From the NCBI GenBank assembly GCA_003445095.1, contig DLVS01000390.1, positions 1 to 7,452 on the forward strand: DNA of 7,452 bases, written 5' to 3'. Within the stretch, counting starts at the first letter, position 1, and each line of letters begins with the position of its first letter. Source of the DNA: Verrucomicrobiales bacterium. GTDB lineage: Bacteria; Verrucomicrobiota; Verrucomicrobiia; Limisphaerales; UBA9464. The translations under genes were made by a program, and so were the position numbers. Shown here in pieces: positions 6,924-7,452 of the stretch. The notes beneath the pieces are model-generated. The model was not told the origin of the DNA. It did no database searches and worked only from the letters and a program-made list of their open reading frames with translations.

Positions 6924-7452
6924 ATGAGCTTCATCCAAAGAGTTCTGCCTCCTTTTACTGCTGAAATCCGCCGGCCGGGAGCGGGAGGGTACCTTCAACC
7001 TTCGAAGCTCCGGCGCGGCGCTGTCAGCATCGTGGTGGCCTTGGTGACGGTTGGCCCGCTGGTTGGATTGGCCCAAGTGCCGCCACGATTTTATTGGAAG
7101 AGCCTCGAGGGGGCCAATGCTGTGCCGGTGCTCTTCCAATCCACGAGCGGCAATGCCAATCCAATTGACCCGGCGTATGTGGTGTCGCCCGATGCCGAGA
7201 TCGATGCCAACGTCGCGGTGGTGGGTTTTGCGAAGATGCTATCCGTCTTCGATCGCACGCTCACCTTGGCGATTCTCGAACCAGTGGGCCGGATTTCCGG
7301 AGAAACCAGCGTCTCCGGTCTTACGTATGATCAGGACGCCACCGGCTTCGGTGATCCCATGATCGAGGTTGGCATCAATTTGGTGGGTCCCAAGGCAATT
7401 AAGAATATTCCCGACCTCCTGCGCTACGAACCCAAACTCTCAATCGACCTGA
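6924..7452 (+). CDS. Outer-membrane transporter, phenol-degradation MetA-pathway type (partial)
   Basis: The frame runs from ATG 6924 off the window end: 176 codons with no stop, so the C-terminal part is missing. Residues 52 onward (PPRFYWKSLEGANAVPV, FQSTSGNANPIDPA, GRISGETSVSG, GFGDPMIEVGINLVGP, NIPDLLRYEP) fit the transporter family annotated as putative MetA-pathway of phenol degradation (PF13557), which are predicted outer-membrane beta-barrels. The precise substrates of this subgroup are not known to me. A hydrophobic segment (about 33-50) ending GLAQ looks like a signal peptide with cleavage near residue 51, but it is preceded by an unusually long N-region of about 32 residues, so a later non-ATG start such as the GTG codons near residues 37-38 remains possible though less likely. 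No Shine-Dalgarno sequence is seen. The short gap after the sulfatase suggests a two-gene unit in the cell envelope. Confidence 0.8.
   Translation, partial: MSFIQRVLPPFTAEIRRPGAGGYLQPSKLRRGAVSIVVALVTVGPLVGLAQVPPRFYWKSLEGANAVPVLFQSTSGNANPIDPAYVVSPDAEIDANVAVVGFAKMLSVFDRTLTLAILEPVGRISGETSVSGLTYDQDATGFGDPMIEVGINLVGPKAIKNIPDLLRYEPKLSIDL

Noticed and set aside
7120..7452. Adapter at the right end
   Set aside because: No AGATCGGAAGAGC-like sequence is present; the coding frame simply runs off the window.

Overview
The window looks like a piece of a metagenomic or draft-genome contig, roughly 58-60% GC by eye, most likely from a Verrucomicrobiota bacterium (Pedosphaerales/Limisphaerales-like). That assignment is an inference. 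It rests on the style of the proteins (a YifB that has lost its cysteine cluster, a secreted AtsA-type sulfatase, a GxxExxY gene), on GC-rich palindromes between genes, and on the lack of Shine-Dalgarno sequences before every start. No marker gene settles it. Bases 2-17 match the 3' end of the Illumina read-1 adapter exactly, so the left edge is a contig end carrying library-derived sequence.

Layout, all on the + strand: (1) 44-481, a GxxExxY-family gene broken by an in-frame TAG that separates its catalytic Asp from its ExK motif, with GCAGAG-rich motifs on both sides. (2) 482-870, about 390 bases with no recognisable gene and a possible leaderless promoter at the end. (3) 871-2394, a complete YifB/ComM AAA+ protein, followed by a weak terminator. 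(4) 2491-4332, a complete 613-residue type IIA topoisomerase B subunit (ParE-like), with no ParC/GyrA gene next to it. (5) 4333-5081, about 750 bases of non-coding and decayed DNA: a GC-rich set of competing palindromes, three 11-bp tandem repeats, and what looks like a degraded two-gene toxin-antitoxin-like cassette. (6) 5082-6899, a signal-peptide-bearing AtsA-type sulfatase. (7) 6924-7452, the first 176 codons of an outer-membrane transporter of the MetA-pathway-of-phenol-degradation type, 24 bases after the sulfatase and cut by the window end.

YifB and ParE are DNA-processing proteins; their adjacency may be only positional. The sulfatase and the beta-barrel protein probably form a transcription unit acting in the cell envelope, with the barrel handling a hydrophobic or aromatic compound and the sulfatase removing sulfate from a related substrate; this link is inferred. 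I did not find a clearly new biological system. The most interesting items are the cysteine-free YifB, the decayed paired cassette with its repeats, and the sulfatase-barrel pair.
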